DNA from: Candidatus Woesearchaeota archaeon
Lineage (GTDB): Archaea; Nanobdellota; Nanobdellia; Woesearchaeales; DSVV01
Reading direction: 5' to 3'
Assembly: GCA_018303325.1 (NCBI GenBank)
Contig: JAGVYH010000070.1
Location: 1 to 45,915, forward strand
DNA: 45,915 nt
Position 1 is the first letter of the stretch. Each line of letters starts with the position of its first letter. This document shows positions 32,667-41,873 of the stretch, piece by piece. Made by a program: the position numbers and the translations under genes. Below the pieces are notes generated by a model, which was given only the letters and a program-made list of their open reading frames with translations, was not told the DNA's origin and did no database searches.

Positions 32667-32752
32667 GTTCTTCCCAATATTTTTAAAGAAATTACTTAGA
32701 ATAACCAAACATCATCACAATCTTTAAAAACAACACTAATTTCTTACATATT

Positions 32753-32897
32753 GCCGCGGTGGCACAACCTGGTACTGCGCGAGATTGCTATGCACAATCG
32801 TGCTTATGATTACTCGCAAGTATCTCGTGACCTTCGGGTTTTGTGGGTTCAAATATCCTGTGGAAAACGCCACTAATTGAAAATCCCACCCGCGGCG
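32753..32897 (+). tRNA. tRNA-Ser(GCT) with two introns
   Basis: The acceptor GCCGCGG pairs with CCGCGGC, the anticodon stem CGAGA with TCTCG and the loop TTGCTA-A gives anticodon GCT. A long variable arm (GACCTTCGGGTT) confirms Ser. Intron 1 (32791-32821, 31 nt) is at 37/38 with central helix TTGC/GCAA and bulges TAT and GTA. Intron 2 (32854-32883, 30 nt) lies in the T-loop at 59/60, with outer helix GTGGG/CCCAC, central helix TTCA/TGAA and bulges AAT and AAT, a perfect bulge-helix-bulge. A CTTTAAAAAC box lies about 25 bases upstream and a T-rich run follows the 3' end. Confidence 0.93.
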
Positions 32898-32908
32898 TTT
32901 TTGTTTTT

Positions 32909-33136
32909 TATTTTGTTCTTGGCATGTCCAACCCGTTCACTATGAAAATTAGGTGCTAGGTGTTGGGTGCTAGGTGCTAGCAGCGATAATTCATCGTAAC
33001 TATCACCCAGCACTTAGAACCCAGCACCCACTTATCACCTATTTTAATTTTTCATGAGATAGCGGTGGACTGCGTCCTTAGTACGAGTTAGGAAGAAAAA
33101 AAAGAGATAAAAAAACATTAATCAGCCAAACAATTA
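32909..33136. repeat. R1e: inverted-repeat element, GGTGCTAG-hairpin subtype
   Basis: It has the same arms as R1c (CTTGGCATGTCCAACCCG left; CATGAGA-TAG-CGGTGGACT right) and the GGTGCTAG-type stem with loop CAGCGATAATTCATCGTAA. The right arm carries three extra bases, TAG (33060-33062), at exactly the place where R1a has a 93-bp insertion. The end repeats are degraded. It follows the tRNA-Ser gene. Confidence 0.75.
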
Positions 33137-33170
33137 ATTGTATTTGAGAAAACGAATATAACTAACTTAA

Positions 33171-33258
33171 CTTTTGCGGTTTTTAATATTTGAAGCTGTT
33201 TGAGAAAATTGAGAAGAGAACCAATTATTAAGCTAGAACTCCATAAAACCGCAAAAGC
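33171..33258. repeat. Inverted repeat before the transglutaminase-like gene
   Basis: CTTTTGCGGTTTT (about 33171-33183) and its complement AAAACCGCAAAAG (about 33246-33258) are separated by about 62 bases. Nothing else is seen in this part of the gap. Confidence 0.7.
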
Positions 33259-33316
33259 CGAGTAACTAAGAATAAACAGTAATCTATTTAAATTATAAAC
33301 ACGAGAACTTAAAGTT

Positions 33317-35449
33317 ATGAAGATTATCAAAGCTAAATTAGTTATTTTATTGATTTCATTAGCTATATTATTATCACTCCTGCCTTTAGTTTCAAGCTCA
33401 AAAACACCTTATGAAAGCTGGTCTTCTGTCAGTGATTCATTAATTCTTGAGTTTAATGTGAGCACTTTAATTAATGTTGATTTTAAGTCTGATTCTTCAC
33501 TTCTTAAGATGCTTAACCTGAGCCTGTCATTTTTCCCGAGAACAGATTACAGACAGGATAATATTGTGTTTGAAGTAATGCCCAATAATTATGAAAAAGG
33601 CAAAGATTTAATTTTTAAATGGGAGAATCCAAAAGAGGATTCTTATTCAATAAAAATTAATTCTAAAGTCAAGACAATAAACATTCCAAAAAAGATTACT
33701 GATAAAATTACATTCCCCATCAATAATATTCCAGACGAATACAAGCTTTATCTTGAAGAAACAGAACTTATGGATTACAAAAATGAGGCGATTGTTGAGC
33801 TAGCTTCGCAGTTAACAGAAGGCAAGGATGACCTTTATGAAATAATTTTTGATATCGCAGTCTGGACACACCATAATATAAATTATTCGCTTGAAACATT
33901 AACAGCAGAGGCGTCACTGCCAGCATCATGGGTTATACAAAACAGAAAAGGCGTTTGTGATGAGCTAACTAATCTGTTTATATCTCTCGTTAGAGCAATA
34001 GGTGTTCCTGCAAAATTTGTTGCTGGAATATCTTACACTGAATCAGAGCTTTTTCCAGAAAAATGGGGGCCGCATGCTTGGGCAGAAGTTTATTTGCCTG
34101 GTTATGGCTGGGTGCCGTTTGATGTGACTTACGGACAGTTTGGAATAATTGACCCGACGCATATCAAGCTTAAGGAAAGTTATGACTCAGATAAAACATC
34201 GACGTCATTTGAATGGTTAGGGTATGAGACTGATGTTTCTTCATCAGGCATAAAAATGAGCACAAATATTCTTGACTACGGGACAAAAATACCTGAGAGA
34301 ATCATTTTAACGAATATTTTGCTCAAGGATAAGGTGGGTTTTGGCTCTTATAATCTGCTGGAAACAAAGATTAAAAATCTGAATAACTTTTATTTGCCTG
34401 TGCAATTAAGTGTTTCTAAAACAATGAAATTAGATGGCTTTGAGCCTTTAACAATAATTGATCCGACGACAAAAAATATTCTTCTAAAGCCGTTAGAGGA
34501 AAAAAGCGTATTTTGGAGGTTAAAAGTCAGTGATAAACTTGCTAAAATGAACATTTATACTTTTCCAATAATCACTTATACAGACTTCAACGAAAGTGCC
34601 AGTATAAATCTAGTATCGCAGAATGGTGAGGTTGTTTTCTCTTCACAGGATATACAAACTCAACTAAGTATTTTAACAGAGAATACAGAAGAAGCAAAGG
34701 TTTACTCAAAGAAGGTTGACATAACCTGCAGCCCAAAAAAACAGGGAAAACAAGGTTATTATACTGATGAAGAAATTATAATAAACTGTAATCTTAAAAA
34801 TAACGGAAATACAAACATTGACAGCTTAAATGTATGCACAAACGGCGAGTGTAAAAACATAGAACTAAAAATATCACAGCAGAAAGATGTTTCTTTTATC
34901 AAGAAGAACCTTAAAGAAGGCCAGTATGAATTACTGATTACTGCAAAAAACAAAGACATTTCAAAAGTTTCCAAGATCAATTTTATTGTCGAAGAGAAGC
35001 CTAAACTAAGGATAAATGATATAATTTATCCAAAAGAAGCTGCATTTAGCGAGCCTGTCCTTATTCAGTTTACTGTGTTCAAAGACACCAAATCTGTTCC
35101 AAACAATGTTTCAGTAAAGATGTTTTATAATTTCGGCTCTGAAGTATGGGTTATTGACCGATTTTTAGAGAATAGGGAGTTTACTATTACTATTCCTTCT
35201 TATCAGCTCGCAGCTAAAGCTAATAATTTCAAGATAAGTGTAGATTATTATGACCAGAACAATATTAAGTATAATACAGATAAAGAGTTTACCATCAATA
35301 TCAAAGAGCTGACGATAAAAGAAAAGATGATATTATATTACAACAGAGTAAATTCAGACCCCAAACTAGCTGCAATTATTGCAGGATCTATTGTTTTCCT
35401 GATACTTGCTGTTGTGATAAGCAGAATGTTTGGAAAGAAGAAAAGATAA
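33317..35449 (+). CDS. Membrane-anchored transglutaminase-like protein
   Basis: This is a 710-residue protein. A signal/TM segment lies at about 8-26, and the large extracellular region ends with a C-terminal TM helix (about 685-705) and a basic tail (GKKKR). The transglutaminase-like catalytic triad is at about 215-275: Cys in KGVCDELTN, His in GPHAWAEVY and Asp in VPFDVTYG. The region after about 330 looks like several beta-sandwich domains. It may be a surface protease or cross-linking enzyme; the fold is secure, the activity is not. A TATTTAAATTATAA box precedes the ATG. Confidence 0.85.
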   Translation: MKIIKAKLVILLISLAILLSLLPLVSSSKTPYESWSSVSDSLILEFNVSTLINVDFKSDSSLLKMLNLSLSFFPRTDYRQDNIVFEVMPNNYEKGKDLIFKWENPKEDSYSIKINSKVKTINIPKKITDKITFPINNIPDEYKLYLEETELMDYKNEAIVELASQLTEGKDDLYEIIFDIAVWTHHNINYSLETLTAEASLPASWVIQNRKGVCDELTNLFISLVRAIGVPAKFVAGISYTESELFPEKWGPHAWAEVYLPGYGWVPFDVTYGQFGIIDPTHIKLKESYDSDKTSTSFEWLGYETDVSSSGIKMSTNILDYGTKIPERIILTNILLKDKVGFGSYNLLETKIKNLNNFYLPVQLSVSKTMKLDGFEPLTIIDPTTKNILLKPLEEKSVFWRLKVSDKLAKMNIYTFPIITYTDFNESASINLVSQNGEVVFSSQDIQTQLSILTENTEEAKVYSKKVDITCSPKKQGKQGYYTDEEIIINCNLKNNGNTNIDSLNVCTNGECKNIELKISQQKDVSFIKKNLKEGQYELLITAKNKDISKVSKINFIVEEKPKLRINDIIYPKEAAFSEPVLIQFTVFKDTKSVPNNVSVKMFYNFGSEVWVIDRFLENREFTITIPSYQLAAKANNFKISVDYYDQNNIKYNTDKEFTINIKELTIKEKMILYYNRVNSDPKLAAIIAGSIVFLILAVVISRMFGKKKR

Positions 35450-35457
35450 ATACTTAT

Positions 35458-35550
35458 ACTAAAAGCATAAAATAATCGAACATTATTTTGTGCTTTTGTA
35501 TATCTCAGGAATCAGAGATTCCTGAGAAGTTAGAAAGCTTTGCTTTCCAA
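35458..35550. repeat. J2: copy of a 93-bp hairpin element
   Basis: It is nearly identical to 44061-44153 over the whole 93 bp. It contains AAAAGCATAAAATAA/TTATTTTGTGCTTTT around TCGAACA, then CAGGAATC-AGA-GATTCCTG, then GAAAGC-TTT-GCTTTC. Differences in the first stem keep the pairing. The remaining 210 bases of the gap to 35764 are AT-rich and contain ATTAATTT-GTTCGA-AAATTAAT and the promoter of the next gene. Confidence 0.88.
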
Positions 35551-35764
35551 CTTACAAACGTGATTAATTTGTTCGAAAATTAATTGCTGTATGTATATGA
35601 TTGATTGCATTTCTAAATATCTTTTTTTTTGATTTAGTTCACGAACAATAAATAACTTCAATAAAAACCGTAAATAAACAAAACATAAAACAAAAACTGC
35701 AATAAATCATTAACTTTTTAAACACCATAACACTTTTTACTATTTTTATTATACAGGTTATAAT

Positions 35765-37702
35765 ATGAAACGTATTCAAAGTATCCAAACAGAGAAAGAA
35801 GAAAAAGGAAATAATGAACACAATCATGAAGATGAAATAGAAAAGCTGGTTCCAGATAGCTCTGTCATTGTAGATGGACTGCTCTCGAAAAAAATTGCTA
35901 AAAGAGAAATCTTGCCAAGAGAAATTATTATACATGAAGCATTGCTTCAGAAATTTGAAGAGCAGGCAGGCAGGAATAATGCAGTAGGTGAGATTGGCAT
36001 TGAGGAGATAGCTGAATTAAATAAGCTCAGTAAAAATCTGAATATCACCATTCGCTTCTCAGGACAGAAATTAAGGCAGAATGAGCTTGAGCACAGTTCT
36101 TTGGATAATATAAACATTATGATAAAAGAGCTTGCGTATGCAGAAGATGCTACTTTGATGACGACAAAAGAAACTGTTGCAAAAAGCGCACAAGCAAAGA
36201 ATTTAAAACTTATTTTTATAGAACAGCCAACAAAAGGAAAAAAAATCAGGCTGGAAAAGTATTTTGATGATACTACTATGTCTGTGCATTTGAGAGAAGG
36301 TGTTTGTCCGAGTGCTAAAAAAGGAGTGCCTGGCAACTGGTCATTTGAAACTGTTGATCAAAAATTATTAACACAGAAAGATGTACAATTAATTTCAAGA
36401 GAGATTATTGAAGAGGCAAACCTTAGAAAAGACGGGTTTATTGAGATTGAAAGGCCTGGAAGCACAATTATCCAGCTTGGCTTGTTCAGGATAGTTATTA
36501 CAAAACCGCCGTTTTCAGACGGCTGGGAGATAACTGCAGTAAGACCTGTTGCGCATCTTAAGCTTGAAGATTATAAATTATCAGAACGATTAATGGAAAG
36601 GGTAACTAAACAGGCAGAAGGAATTCTTATAGCTGGTGCGCCAGGAATGGGCAAATCAACTTTTGCAGCTGCTTTGGCAGAATTTTATGCTTCACAGAAC
36701 AAGATAGTTAAAACAGTTGAAGCTCCGCGTGATTTGGTTCTGCCAGAAACAATTACTCAATATGCAATATCCTACGGCAATTCACAGGAAATACATGATA
36801 TTCTGCTTTTATCAAGGCCCGACCACACTTTTTTCGACGAGATGAGAAATACAGATGATTTCAGGTTATTTGCAGATTTAAGGTTAGCAGGCATTGGTTT
36901 CATTGGTGTTGTCCACGCTACAAATCCAATAGATGCCATACAGCGATTCATAGGAAGAATTGAATTGGGTGTAATTCCCCAAGTTATTGACACAGTTATG
37001 TTTATCAAAAATGGACAGATAAATAAAGTATTAAGTTTACAAATGGTAGTCAAGGTTCCTTCAGGGATGAATGAAGCTGACTTGGCAAGGCCAATTGTTG
37101 TGGTCAATGATTTTGAGACAAAAAGATTGGAATATGAAATATACAGTTATGGTGAGGAAACAGTTGTCATACCTGTAAGAGCAGATGCTAAACAGAGTCC
37201 TGTTAAAGATCTTGCAGCCAAACACGTATTGTCTGTGCTGAAAAGGTTCACTCATAATGTCAAGGTTGAAATTCTTAGCGACAACAAGGCAATAGCTTAT
37301 GTGCCAAATGAGGAAATCGCTTTCATCATAGGTAAACAAGGAAAAAATATTTCAGAGATAGAAAAACAGGCAGGAATTAGCATTGATGTCAAGCCTTTAA
37401 CTGCAGCAAAATTGTCTGAAGAAAAAGAAAGCTTCAATGGACAAAACCCAAATGAACAAGCAGGACAAGAGAAAGGACAAACCATTGAGTATAACGTAAT
37501 GATCAATAGAAACAGTATTGTATTTGATGTTGATTCAAAATATATGGGTAAGGACGTTGATATTGCAGTAAACGGAAATTATGTAATGACTGCAAAAGTT
37601 GGCAAAAAATCCAGAATAAAGGTAAGAAAAGACAACAAGATTGGCAGCTCAATTGTTGATGCAGTCAATATGGGCGAAAAGATTGAGCTGAGGGTAGGTT
37701 GA
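35765..37702 (+). CDS. PIN domain - PilT-like ATPase - KH domain protein
   Basis: This is a 645-residue archaeal protein of the PIN/ATPase (COG1855-like) family. The N-terminal PIN domain (about 28-150) starts LVPDSSVIVDGLL. The ATPase (about 255-450) has Walker A GAPGMGKST, Walker B-like FFDEMRN and GVVHATNP. A KH domain (about 510-555) has IIGKQGKNI, and a last beta-rich segment follows. This combination suggests an RNA-binding motor with nuclease capability. Its role is undetermined, and it should not be called a pilus ATPase despite its similarity to PilT/VirB11. Confidence 0.9.
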   Translation: MKRIQSIQTEKEEKGNNEHNHEDEIEKLVPDSSVIVDGLLSKKIAKREILPREIIIHEALLQKFEEQAGRNNAVGEIGIEEIAELNKLSKNLNITIRFSGQKLRQNELEHSSLDNINIMIKELAYAEDATLMTTKETVAKSAQAKNLKLIFIEQPTKGKKIRLEKYFDDTTMSVHLREGVCPSAKKGVPGNWSFETVDQKLLTQKDVQLISREIIEEANLRKDGFIEIERPGSTIIQLGLFRIVITKPPFSDGWEITAVRPVAHLKLEDYKLSERLMERVTKQAEGILIAGAPGMGKSTFAAALAEFYASQNKIVKTVEAPRDLVLPETITQYAISYGNSQEIHDILLLSRPDHTFFDEMRNTDDFRLFADLRLAGIGFIGVVHATNPIDAIQRFIGRIELGVIPQVIDTVMFIKNGQINKVLSLQMVVKVPSGMNEADLARPIVVVNDFETKRLEYEIYSYGEETVVIPVRADAKQSPVKDLAAKHVLSVLKRFTHNVKVEILSDNKAIAYVPNEEIAFIIGKQGKNISEIEKQAGISIDVKPLTAAKLSEEKESFNGQNPNEQAGQEKGQTIEYNVMINRNSIVFDVDSKYMGKDVDIAVNGNYVMTAKVGKKSRIKVRKDNKIGSSIVDAVNMGEKIELRVG

Positions 37703-37744
37703 TTCTATTTTAATAATATTAATTATTCATTTAATCTGCAATAA

Positions 37745-37818
37745 CAAAATTAATACGAATATTAAAGTCCGCCACTATACAAAAGTCCTTGAGTTTTGTT
37801 CGGAAGCTAAGGACTTTT
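37745..37818. repeat. Partial R2 module A and hairpin E
   Basis: On the minus strand TATAGTGGCGGACTTTAAT is half of module A; the closing arm is missing. Next to it AAAAGTCCTT (37781-37790) pairs with AAGGACTTTT (37809-37818) across an 18-nt spacer. The remainder of the gap to 38231 shows only AT-rich DNA, the doubtful frame at 37974-38198 and a TATA box for serS near 38203-38212. Confidence 0.7.
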
Positions 37819-37973
37819 AGTAGATTTAAACAGTTAGTAATACCTTTTCCTACTAAACTAAGTTTCAGAAATACAGTTATGTTTGCACAATAATTACTGC
37901 TCAAATTAGTTTCTTCACCATTATTCTATTTATGAAACTATACTTAATCAAATTTTATTGTAAATATTTATAT

Positions 37974-38198
37974 TCAAAGATATCTTCTTTTTCTGTTATA
38001 ATATTTGTGTTTATCAAGAAACAATTCAATAAAATAAGCATTTTTCTCTTTTGTAAGAAGCCCTCTAATTTTATTGTCATTTGATTTGTAGATAAATGTA
38101 TTATTATTTATATAAATTTTTTGCTTTTTTCTGCTTTCTTTTTTATAAAGTGTCAATGTTAGAAAAACCTTAGAGGCATATATCTTTTCTAACAGCAA
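37974..38198 (-). CDS. Doubtful small frame in the gap before serS
   Basis: This is a 74-codon Lys/Asn/Tyr-rich frame that could only start with TTG, with no ribosome-binding site and with a TATA-like sequence too close (within about 10 bases) to serve it. The composition is what AT-rich spacer would encode. I keep it only because it is the longest frame in a 500-bp gap. Confidence 0.2.
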   Translation of the reverse strand: MLLEKIYASKVFLTLTLYKKESRKKQKIYINNNTFIYKSNDNKIRGLLTKEKNAYFIELFLDKHKYYNRKRRYL

Positions 38199-38231
38199 AC
38201 CATATAAATAAGTTATACCTACCTTCTGTTT

Positions 38232-39560
38232 ATGTTTGACATAAAACTTATTCGTGAAAAGCCTGAATTGGTTAAGGAAGATTTAAAAAAAAGGCAGGAT
38301 ACTGAAAAACTTAAATGGGTAGACCAATTAATCAAAAAAGACAAAGATTGGAGACATTTACAGTTTAAGGTTCAGGAATTAAAGAAACAAAAAAATGATT
38401 TAAGTATGGAAGTTTCTAAGTTAAAAAAAGCAAAGAAAAATGTTAAAGAAGGGAATGCAAAAGATACTAGTGATGTCAGCGCATTACTGAAAAAGATTCC
38501 TGCGATTGACACAGATATTCTTTCAATAGAGCAAGAGCAGGCAAAACTTAAAGAGGATATTGATTATTATTTAATGAGGCTGCCTAATTTATTGCACGAA
38601 TCTGTCCCGCAAGGCAAAGATGATTCTGAGAATCAGATAGTGGAAATGCACGGAAAAAAGCCAACATTTAATTTCAAGCCGCAAAGCCACGTCGACATTC
38701 TAGAAAAGCTTGACATTGGCGATACAGAACGCGCAGCAAAAATCGCTGGAAGCAGGTTTTATTTTCTCAAAGGCGACCTTGCATTACTGGACTTGGCTTT
38801 ACAGAGGTATGGCGCTGATTTCATGGTTAAGAAAGGCTACACACTTACATTGCCTCCACTAATGATGAACAGAAGAGCTTATGAAGGCGTTACTGACCTT
38901 AATGATTTTGAAAATGTAATGTATAAGATAGATAATGATGATCTTTATTTAATTGCCACATCAGAGCATCCATTAACTTCCCAATTTATGGACGAGATTA
39001 TTGACGAGAAGCAATTGCCGTTTAAACTTACTGGTTTAAGCGCATGTTTCAGAAAAGAAGCAGGCAGCCATGGAAAGGATACTAAAGGCATATTTAGGGT
39101 TCATCAATTTTACAAAGTTGAGCAGATTATCATCTGTAAACCTGAGCAGAGCTGGAAGTTTCATGAAGAACTGCTTAACAATGCCAAAGAATTTTTCAGC
39201 AGCTTAGGATTGCATTTTAGAGTGATGAATATTTGTACAGGGGATATTGGAACAGTTGCAGCAAAAAAATATGATATTGAAGTATGGATGCCTGCTCAGG
39301 AAACTTATCGAGAAGTTGTTTCATGTTCAAACTGCACTGATTATCAGGCAAGAAGATTAAGAATGCGGTATAAAACACAGCAGGGAAACCAGCAGATAAA
39401 TGTTATCCCTCACACACTTAACAGCACGTTAGTTGCGACGACAAGAGCATTGGTGGCAATCATGGAAAATTTTCAGGATAAAGAAGGCAATATTCATATT
39501 CCAAAAGCTCTTCAGCCGTATATGAATGGTATCAAGGTTATAACCAAACAAATTAAATAA
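38232..39560 (+). CDS. serS: Seryl-tRNA synthetase
   Basis: This class II synthetase charges tRNA-Ser. The N-terminal antiparallel coiled coil (about 28-105, Lys-rich) is the tRNA-Ser long-arm binding helix pair. The catalytic core shows motif 2 (LSACFRKEAGSHGKDTKG, about 276-293) and motif 3 (TLNSTLVATTRALVAIMENF, about 396-415). At 442 residues it is the common type, not the rare methanogen type. It is leaderless behind an ATATAAATAA box. A tRNA-Ser gene lies 5.4 kb upstream but is not linked in transcription. Confidence 0.96.
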   Translation: MFDIKLIREKPELVKEDLKKRQDTEKLKWVDQLIKKDKDWRHLQFKVQELKKQKNDLSMEVSKLKKAKKNVKEGNAKDTSDVSALLKKIPAIDTDILSIEQEQAKLKEDIDYYLMRLPNLLHESVPQGKDDSENQIVEMHGKKPTFNFKPQSHVDILEKLDIGDTERAAKIAGSRFYFLKGDLALLDLALQRYGADFMVKKGYTLTLPPLMMNRRAYEGVTDLNDFENVMYKIDNDDLYLIATSEHPLTSQFMDEIIDEKQLPFKLTGLSACFRKEAGSHGKDTKGIFRVHQFYKVEQIIICKPEQSWKFHEELLNNAKEFFSSLGLHFRVMNICTGDIGTVAAKKYDIEVWMPAQETYREVVSCSNCTDYQARRLRMRYKTQQGNQQINVIPHTLNSTLVATTRALVAIMENFQDKEGNIHIPKALQPYMNGIKVITKQIK

Positions 39561-39574
39561 TAATAAAACATAAA

Positions 39575-39895
39575 ATGAAAATTTCTGGATTTGTATTCTT
39601 GATTATCGGCGCTCTTGTACTGAGTGTTTCTTTGTTTAAGAAGCAATTAATATTTTTTACATATATAGGAGCATTGTTTATTCTTTATGGTGTATTCAAG
39701 ATGGTGTTTAAATGGATTACTAACACTTCACCTGCAGAAATTAAAGGATATAACCTTAACAGACAAATTCCTAATACTCTTAATGTTCATCCCAAAAATG
39801 TTCAAAGAACACAGATGTATAAGTGCAGGAGATGCGGGAGCATGGTTTTTCTTCATAGCAATTTTTGCAGTATTTGCGGATTAAGATTGAAGTGA
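39575..39895 (+). CDS. Two-TM protein with C-terminal zinc ribbon
   Basis: This 106-residue protein has two hydrophobic helices (about 3-20 and 25-46), a linker, and a zinc ribbon made of CRRCG (about 84-88) and CSICG (about 97-101). It is therefore a small membrane protein with a cytoplasmic metal-binding tail. It begins 15 bp after serS and is probably in the same transcript. The function is unknown. Confidence 0.75.
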   Translation: MKISGFVFLIIGALVLSVSLFKKQLIFFTYIGALFILYGVFKMVFKWITNTSPAEIKGYNLNRQIPNTLNVHPKNVQRTQMYKCRRCGSMVFLHSNFCSICGLRLK

Positions 39896-40039
39896 GGTTG
39901 GTTTGAATAGTCTAAACTTAACCAAAAATAATTATTATCCTAATCAAAGAACGCTTAATTACAACAAACTTTATAAATTACTACTTATAAGTGTCTATAT
40001 TATAAATTAATTTAATGAAAAATTTAGTTTAAAGCAAAC

Positions 40040-40936
40040 ATGGAAAAACACAACAAAGTATTATTATTAGGGGACATCCACATAGGCGATATTAATTTTA
40101 CGCTGGAGAACGAGCTAGTTCAGCTTCTCAACAGCGATGAGTTTGACTGCATTGTTATCGGTGGGGATACTTTTGATCCTTGGAGAGGAGAAAGTATTGC
40201 CGAGCTAATGTTTTCACACCGCAAACTTTTTGAGGTATTAAAGCATAAGAATGTGATATTTTTAAGAGGCAATCATGACAATGATTTGGAAGAGCTTGAA
40301 AAGTCTGGGTTTACTGTAAGAGCGTTTTATGAATATCTTACCTCAAATAACAAAAAAGTCAAAGTTCTTCATGGCCACGAGTTTGATAAATACAGAAATT
40401 TGTTTAGCATCTTTGCATCGGTTTTAGTGTACAGTGAAGAGCGTATTAACCGTGTTTCAAAAAAGTTAGGGCTTCCTATTGCTTTAAGGTTTTCAAGATT
40501 ATGGTTTGGATTAGACCTTCCAACTATATGGCTTGCTTTGAGAAGAAAACATTATATCTTCTCTGATTCAAATTATCTTGTTTTTGGCCATACACATATA
40601 CCAACTTCAGGAAGAATAAGGAATACTAATTTTTACAATTGGGGGAGCTGGCAGAGAGACAGAGGTTACAGGCCAAGCTACATACTCAACCACGGCGATA
40701 ATTTTAATATTGAATTTTTGCCAGGGAAAGATACAAGGTTAATCTGGAGATTTATTTCTGTTGTAAGAAATATAAAAAAGAATTACCATAATCTTAAAAA
40801 CAGGTATCATAACATTAAATATAATTATCATAATTTTAAAAATGGCTCTCGTTACCAAAATCTGAAAGGAAAATATACAAAATTAAAAGAAAATATGGAT
40901 TTTAAAGTTAAAAAAATTAAACTTAAAAAGAAATAA
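40040..40936 (+). CDS. Metallophosphoesterase with repeated basic tail
   Basis: This is a 298-residue protein. Calcineurin-type motifs appear in order: LGDIHIGD (about 11-18), GGDTFD (about 40-45), GNHDN (about 76-80), HGHEFD (about 111-116) and FGHTHIP (about 190-196). The family includes phosphatases, nucleases and UDP-diacylglucosamine hydrolases; the substrate is unknown. After about 240 the chain becomes a basic helix with repeats of the form (K/N)YHN(L/I/F)K (NYHNLK, RYHNIK, NYHNFK) ending in a Lys-rich stretch, unlike the core family and perhaps a membrane- or nucleic-acid-binding tail. Confidence 0.88.
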   Translation: MEKHNKVLLLGDIHIGDINFTLENELVQLLNSDEFDCIVIGGDTFDPWRGESIAELMFSHRKLFEVLKHKNVIFLRGNHDNDLEELEKSGFTVRAFYEYLTSNNKKVKVLHGHEFDKYRNLFSIFASVLVYSEERINRVSKKLGLPIALRFSRLWFGLDLPTIWLALRRKHYIFSDSNYLVFGHTHIPTSGRIRNTNFYNWGSWQRDRGYRPSYILNHGDNFNIEFLPGKDTRLIWRFISVVRNIKKNYHNLKNRYHNIKYNYHNFKNGSRYQNLKGKYTKLKENMDFKVKKIKLKKK

Positions 40937-41020
40937 AACCTATTTTGTGCATAACTATCATAGGGATTATGTTGGCACCAATTTTCTCCGTTGAAAATAA
41001 GAAAGTAAATAAATAGTAAT

Positions 41021-41815
41021 TCACAAAAATAATCGCTGATAATTGCTAAAAACGATATTTGCAATATCTTCTTGAGTCATGCCCTTTATCTCTGCAATCT
41101 TTTTAATAGATTCAATGATAAAACAAGGCTCATTTCTTTTGCTTTTTCCTGCTGCATCTTTATAAGGCGATAGGAAAGGCGCATCTGTTTCAGTCAATAA
41201 CTGCTGTAAAGGAATTGATTTAACCATGTCTTGAAACTGCTGGCTTTTGACAATGTTTGTTGGTATAGAAAAATACCATCCTTTTTCTATTGCTCTTTTT
41301 ATAAACAAGGTTTTGCCGCAAAAACAATGAAGCACAACATTTTTCATATTTTCTTTTTCAAGAATATCAATAACATCTGCCTCAGCTTTTCTCGAATGAA
41401 CAATAACTGGCTTGTCTAGATTTTTTGCAAGATTTAAAAGCTTAACAAAAATTTCCTGCTGTGTTTTCTTGTCAGCATCTTCTGAAAGATAATCTAAGCC
41501 AAATTCACTTAATGCGATTATTTCATTCTTCTTGCTCTCGATAAATTTAATTTCTTTGTCAATATTCTGGCTTGAAGTCAGCTGAGATGGTTTTCCTGTT
41601 TCTCTCTCTAATGCATCAGGAGGATAAATGCCAAGCGCTGCTTTAACAATCTTATATTTTTTGGCTAATTCAAGTGTTTCTCTATTAGTTTTTTCATCAA
41701 CACCTGCAGCAATTATTGCTTTTACACCTGCACTTTCTGCTCTTTTTATAACTTTGTCTATGTCTTCCTTGAATTGTTTGCTGTATAAGTGTGAATGAAC
41801 ATCTACGAGTATCAT
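41021..41815 (-). CDS. TatD-family metal-dependent hydrolase
   Basis: This is a 264-residue TIM-barrel deoxyribonuclease-like protein. Metal ligands are DVHSHL (HxH, 4-9), Glu in LSEFGLDY, His in IVHSRK, His in VLHCFCG and Asp in TDAPFLSPY. The C-terminal IANIVFSNYQRLF is the usual TatD ending. Family members are 3'-5' DNA exonucleases or quality-control hydrolases. The gene has its own leaderless promoter (TTTAAATATACC) and is followed by the R1f-independent gap and the convergent phosphoesterase gene. Confidence 0.92.
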   Translation of the reverse strand: MILVDVHSHLYSKQFKEDIDKVIKRAESAGVKAIIAAGVDEKTNRETLELAKKYKIVKAALGIYPPDALERETGKPSQLTSSQNIDKEIKFIESKKNEIIALSEFGLDYLSEDADKKTQQEIFVKLLNLAKNLDKPVIVHSRKAEADVIDILEKENMKNVVLHCFCGKTLFIKRAIEKGWYFSIPTNIVKSQQFQDMVKSIPLQQLLTETDAPFLSPYKDAAGKSKRNEPCFIIESIKKIAEIKGMTQEDIANIVFSNYQRLFL

Positions 41816-41873
41816 GAATAGGTATATTTAAATGCTTATATAAAAAAGTTTGGGAATAGAAAGCATTTTACAT

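Noticed and set aside
35765-37702. Type IV pilus retraction or secretion ATPase
   Set aside because: The N-terminal PIN and C-terminal KH domains place it in the archaeal PIN-ATPase family despite PilT-like ATPase motifs.
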